DNA of 64,000 nucleotides from Dermatemys mawii (lineage: Eukaryota; Chordata; Testudines; Dermatemydidae): contig ML677335.1 in assembly GCA_007922305.1 (NCBI GenBank), forward strand, positions 34,242,113 through 34,306,112, given 5' to 3'. A model generated the notes under the pieces. That model made no database searches and was not told the origin of the DNA. It saw only the letters and a program-made list of their open reading frames with translations. Shown piece after piece: positions 59,801 to 64,000 of this stretch. The position numbers and the translations under genes were made by a program. Within the stretch, counting starts at the first letter, position 1. The number at the start of each line of letters is the position of its first letter.

Positions 59801-60928
59801 CATCACAACAGACTAGAAATGCCAGTCACCAATTTGTTTTGCAAATACACACTGCCACACATTCCTCTGCAGCTGCAATATTTATTTTGCAGTTACACAT
59901 GGGTAGGTTTCTGTTATTATTTTATAATTTTTGTTTATACAGTTGATGTTGGCTTGGCTCCTAACAGCCCTAGCAGGAGGACTCCTCTTGCATAACAACT
60001 ATGTTTTCATTAGTAGTTCAATGGATTTCTTCTTGTCCCTTCACGAGACTTTTTATTTTACCTCTGTATCCCATCTCGTACTGCTGTGGCATAACAAGAG
60101 TTGAGGACTCTGGACATGTGGGTATTCTCACTAGATGCTAAGGCTTTACTGTTATAAAGCTTATTGGTTCTTCAAGTACTGTGACAGCTTATTCATTCCT
60201 CCATCCAACCACTACTCCATCCTTTGTCCTTAATTTTTCTTCTCTGCACGATAGGACATTAGTTATGGTGGTCATGCAGCATTTCCAGCAGTGGTTGGCT
60301 TTCTCTTTGCCTCTGCAGGGATTCTTTAATTCACTGCTGTTTCCTTTTGTCCTTTTCTCCTGTACAATATGATCAAGAGCATGAACACCTTAGTTTGGCT
60401 CTACTCTGTTAGTCCCTAGGACATCACAATCACCAATGCAGATTACTGTGTCCCTGTATGTTGTTTATTTCTGAAGATCTTGATTCTGTAACCCACTGTA
60501 ACTTATTGTTTTAGCAATGGTGGCAATAAACAACTACGTGAGTCTGTTTCCATTAGCAGTCAGTCTCCCATTGTTCCTGTGGGAGAATCTTTGGTTCACT
60601 TCTGTATCTTAAAATTATATTATGTAACAATGATGAGATTAAGATACCCATATTCCACCCTTACTCAGTATTGTTAATGAACCTCTAAGGTTTGTTATTA
60701 GATGATTGATATCTGCTCTCCGAATGCCAACATTCACCTACCGCTTTATATCCTACTGGCCAGAAAGAACCCCCCCCCAAAATCCCACCCTTAACTGACA
60801 TGAACCCTTTTAATATCATTTACACAGGCAGATTATATTTTGATCAAAACTGTTTGTGGTTAATCATGTTACTGTTTGTTACCGGCTTTCCTAGCTATAG
60901 AAGTGCTAAGAAATTTATTTAGTACGAT
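59801..60928. other. Unassigned DNA
   Basis: There is a C10 homopolymer at about 60769-60778. Nothing else was recognised. Confidence 0.45.
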
Positions 60929-61212
60929 TTCTAGGTGCTTTGAGATCCTCAGATAGAAGATTATTACTATATATTTGCATTACTGGAGCACCCCGACAGA
61001 CACCCAACTGAGATCAGATCACCATTTTGCTATGCACTGTGCAAACACATGGTAAGAGACAGCATCTGTCCCTAAGAGCTGGAAATCAAAATAGACAAGC
61101 CAGACAAAAAGTGAAAGAAAGGCAATATTATTATCCAGCTTTATTATCTCAATATTATTATCCAGCTTTATTATCTCGAGTCCCAGTCCAGTGCCCCAAT
61201 CACAAGACCATA
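60929..61212 (-). mobile_element. MIR / CORE-SINE-like element with an internal tandem duplication
   Basis: GTGCTTTGAGATCCTCAGAT, CTGTGCAAACACATGGTAAG, CAGCATCTGTCCCTAAGAGC, AATAGACAAGCCAGAC, then GAGTCCCAGTCCAGTGCCCC and AATCACAAGACCATAC follow the layout of a long amniote CORE-SINE read in reverse. Where the family has one 'atattattatccccatttt' block, this copy has two 27-bp units. Confidence 0.7.
61124..61177. repeat. Exact tandem duplication, 2 x 27 bp
   Basis: Units 61124-61150 and 61151-61177 (both starting AATATTATTATCCAGC) are identical, which indicates a recent replication slip inside the SINE. Confidence 0.95.
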
Positions 61213-62766
61213 CTTTTTAGATGTTAGAGGCGCATAAAGGATTTCATCATCATTTGGAGTTTCACAAAAACTGGTACTGCTGATCACAGTACAAAAGTGC
61301 CCATTTTCAAAGGCAACCTCTATTCTCTTGTGCTCACATGGCTTCCATTCAATTTAATAGAAGCTGCACATGTGTGCATGCAGGAACAGAATTTTGTTTC
61401 TGTTGTGAACATGTAAAGGAATATGTCAAGGTTGTTAAACACAATTTTCCTCATTTTAACAATTTTTAAACAGAGATTTCTCTTGATTCTAAAATTACAT
61501 GTAATGATATTAGCCCTGCAAAGGGAAGCCAGCAACACTGTTAAAGTCCAGCCATTCAGACATTCAGCAGATCTGTTCAGGCAAAATCATCTAGAAAACA
61601 GAGAACAGCTAATACCAAAATGAGACTTGATTTTTCTCTCTCATACAAACCATCTTGCCCTGTCATGCTCTTGCTTATATATTGCTTCTCTCATTCTTGG
61701 TTTTTTGCTTGGGTCACTATCGATGTTCTGTACAAATCCCATGTTTCATTTTATGACAGATTAGTGGCAAAACTATTAAACCACAGTGAGAAATTTCACC
61801 TGGTGTCCTTTATGTGGCATAATTTTTGTGATTTTCCAGCTAAATTCTCATGAAATAGTACTAATAAAGCAAAATCACATCTTTTCCAGCCTCCCACATT
61901 CCACCAATTTTACTAAATCACAGTGAAGATGTCAAGTGTGAGAGTTTTGCTATAGCAGTGAAAATGTTCACATAGGTGAGGGTACTACTATTTCCTCATA
62001 AATAGAAATAAGCTTTAGAAATAAATCTTTCCACAGAGTTGAAGATCAAAGAACTAGGTCCCTAGCATGTTTGTACTCACGTACACAAAGAATACCCAGA
62101 AACATTGCATCTTGGATTATGTAGGAAGGATTGTACAATGAAGCTTGAATGTTGCAAAGACTTACGTAGATGTTTAACTTTACTAATGGAAGCAATTGCA
62201 CTGATTACATTGGTTTCTTCTTCCAGTAATAAAGTTAAACACATGCAAAAAGCTTTGAATGATTGAGTCAAGGTTTTACACTTCACTATTGTATAAGCAT
62301 ACGTCACTGCAAACGAAGGGTAAAGTTCCTTTTTATAATTATTTATGCTGTATTTTTATATACTTATGGTAAAGATTTGTAAAATTGTTTATACTTTATA
62401 ACTAAAACCTATAAAAATGTAGGAAACCTTTTTTAAAAATATTTTACTTTTCTTGCATGCACTCTGAAGTTCCTAGTTCTATACTGACTGGGACCACATT
62501 AAGTCTATCAAGACTAATTCCTCACTCTGGCACTTCAAGTGCAGAAGGTGGGGCCTGCAAGGACTCCAAACATTAATACTAGCCATTCTAGGCTTGTATT
62601 AAACTCCCTTTTCTCTGACCTTGGATTGATAGATGCTGCCACCACCCAAGTGACAGCACACGAAGGCACACTTTGGAATTCCTTCCTTTGGGGTACCCTC
62701 AAGCCCTTTCATCCACCTCCCTTTCCTCCGGGGAACAGCTGAGAAAGAAAAACAAAGGAAATCAGC
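61213..62766. other. Unassigned DNA
   Basis: No repeat or gene was recognised. Frames of 66-77 codons have no domains. Confidence 0.45.
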
Positions 62767-63425
62767 TGTTGCCACCAGCTAATTAAACAGCATATGCACA
62801 AACCTCTTATGACACAAAAATCCAATCTGTCCTTTTAAAAAAGATAAATTTTATTAATAAAAAAAATAAAGAAAATACATCTGGGAACTCAGGCTACTGC
62901 TAGATTTTAAAAGAACCCCTAAAAGAATTAAACACCAAGAATAGCTTTCTTGAGGTTTAATTTAAAGGTTACAAGCAAAACAAAAGTACCCTGGGTTAAC
63001 ACAGACGAATCCACAAGCCATAACTAAATAAAACCTAATCACGTCTCCCTAGACATTTCCTGATCTACTTACATATCTGGGATTTTAAATTAGTAGTTTC
63101 TTGGTATGGTGCTGATGATTTTTTCATATCTGGCCCAAGTGTCTTACAGTATTGGTTGCTGCCCTGTCCACTTCTCCCCGGGAGAACAACAGACAGACAG
63201 ACAAAGGGGGAGGTTTTTTTCCAAATTTAAAATGTTCTAGTCTTCACATTGGCTCTTTTGGCCAGGTGCCCACTCATTTCCTTTTACCTATGCATAGCAA
63301 TGAGACTTCTTAACCCTTTACAGGTAGAGCAATTAGCGAACAGCTACTAAGAAGGACTGTACAGCTGCTGGCTGGCTGGTGTCCATAAAAGGAGCTACCA
63401 CCCCTCCTCCCTTCATTTATCACAC
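62767..63425 (-). mobile_element. Probable solo retroviral-type LTR, minus strand
   Basis: On the minus strand the segment would start TGTGATAAATGAAGGGAGG and end GCTGGTGGCAACA, giving TG...CA ends. A TTTTATTAATAAAAAA stretch near 62848 could hold the polyadenylation signal on the minus strand. The sequence resembles an LTR repeated widely in turtle genomes, as I recall. No internal gag, pol or env sequence lies beside it, so it would be a solo LTR. A clean target duplication was not found. Confidence 0.5.
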
Positions 63426-64000
63426 AGTCTTATGAGAAAACCCATCTCATGAGATTTCCAGTTGAAGATCTGGATGATTTAGGCACAGTTAGGGCATATT
63501 CCAACACCAAGTAAGCCAGTGGGAAAACTCACCAGCTGGGAAGATAGAATAGATATTCCAACACCACTTTAGTTTAAGACTTAAGGGCTGCTTTATTTTT
63601 AAGCACAAGTTCTAAAACAAAAGCAAATAAACTTAAAATACTCAGTCTTAACCACGTGAGTCTTTCCCAGATTTTGCTGGATGTATAGGAAGAGGATATG
63701 CTTTTCCCCTTTGGTAACTGGTGTACTATGGAAACAACACTCTAGAGCTTGCCTCACGCTGAGTGTCTTGCCTCCTGTCCCTTCCTCTTGAGGCAGGATG
63801 CTCATATCCTGCTGTTCGTAGATCACCTGCTTGCTGCTAGTTATGTGTCCCACTACTCCAGTTTTAAAGGAGCCAGGGTGCCTGAACTCACATACATAAA
63901 GAAGACCTGGAATGGGAAGGGATGAGTGCAACACACCACAAGGACCAATGTCCAGTTATGTAGGTCCACTGAATTCGTAGATCAATAAATTAATAATCAC
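63426..64000. other. Unassigned DNA
   Basis: ATATTCCAACACCA occurs twice, at about 63497 and 63553, as a spaced direct repeat. A 111-codon minus frame (63599-63934) has no recognisable domain. Confidence 0.4.

Noticed and set aside
1..64000. tRNA-derived SINEs or tRNA genes
   Set aside because: I looked for A-box/B-box pairs such as TAGCTCAGT with GGTTCAAATC and found no convincing pair. A tRNAscan run would be decisive.
1..64000. CRISPR array, operon or other prokaryotic system
   Set aside because: The short tandem repeats lack regular unique spacers, and the base composition and repeat families are those of a vertebrate genome.

Overview
The window is AT-rich vertebrate nuclear DNA with no recognisable functional protein-coding gene. 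No open frame exceeds about 150 codons, none carries a host protein domain, and no convincing exon, tRNA or rRNA was found. It reads as an intergenic stretch or the inside of a large intron. The repeats suggest an amniote, most likely a turtle: Penelope-like element (PLE) tails, CR1 LINE 3' ends, MIR/CORE-SINE and L2-like relics, several hAT and Tc1/mariner MITEs, and one probable solo LTR. The lineage call rests on my memory of these families, not on a search.

Layout. 0-10 kb: a PLE tail cut by the window edge, a hAT 3' end with a 100-codon hATC frame on the minus strand, a small hairpin at 2.93 kb, MIR and L2 relics, a TA-flanked mariner-like MITE at 6.92 kb, and a CR1 tail at 8.15 kb. 10-20 kb: a TTTGG-rich minisatellite, two CR1 segments, and a 106-bp hAT MITE. 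20-30 kb: a foldback element at 21.5-21.9 kb, two hAT elements with recognisable 8-bp target duplications (23.5 and 24.8 kb), a perfect 26-bp hairpin at 26.9 kb, and two palindromic DNA elements. 30-38 kb: mostly unassigned, with a MIR and an exact 4 x 18-bp tandem. 38-49 kb is the richest part: a PLE with a GIY-YIG remnant and a hammerhead-like motif, a 217-nt near-perfect hairpin, a TIR element, and a hAT foldback holding a mariner-like MITE that itself holds a second hAT MITE. A second and a third PLE tail follow. 49-64 kb: palindromic relics, AT/CA microsatellites, an 807-bp GC-rich hAT element full of TTTAAA-bearing units, a CORE-SINE with a 27-bp tandem duplication, and a probable minus-strand LTR.

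Nothing here forms a pathway. The elements are related by descent and nesting. The best points for follow-up are the hammerhead-like fold at PLE 3' ends, where two copies differ by a compensated base pair, the three-layer insertion at 43.6-45.6 kb (both inner insertions have exact target duplications), and three hairpins that could yield double-stranded RNA if transcribed.
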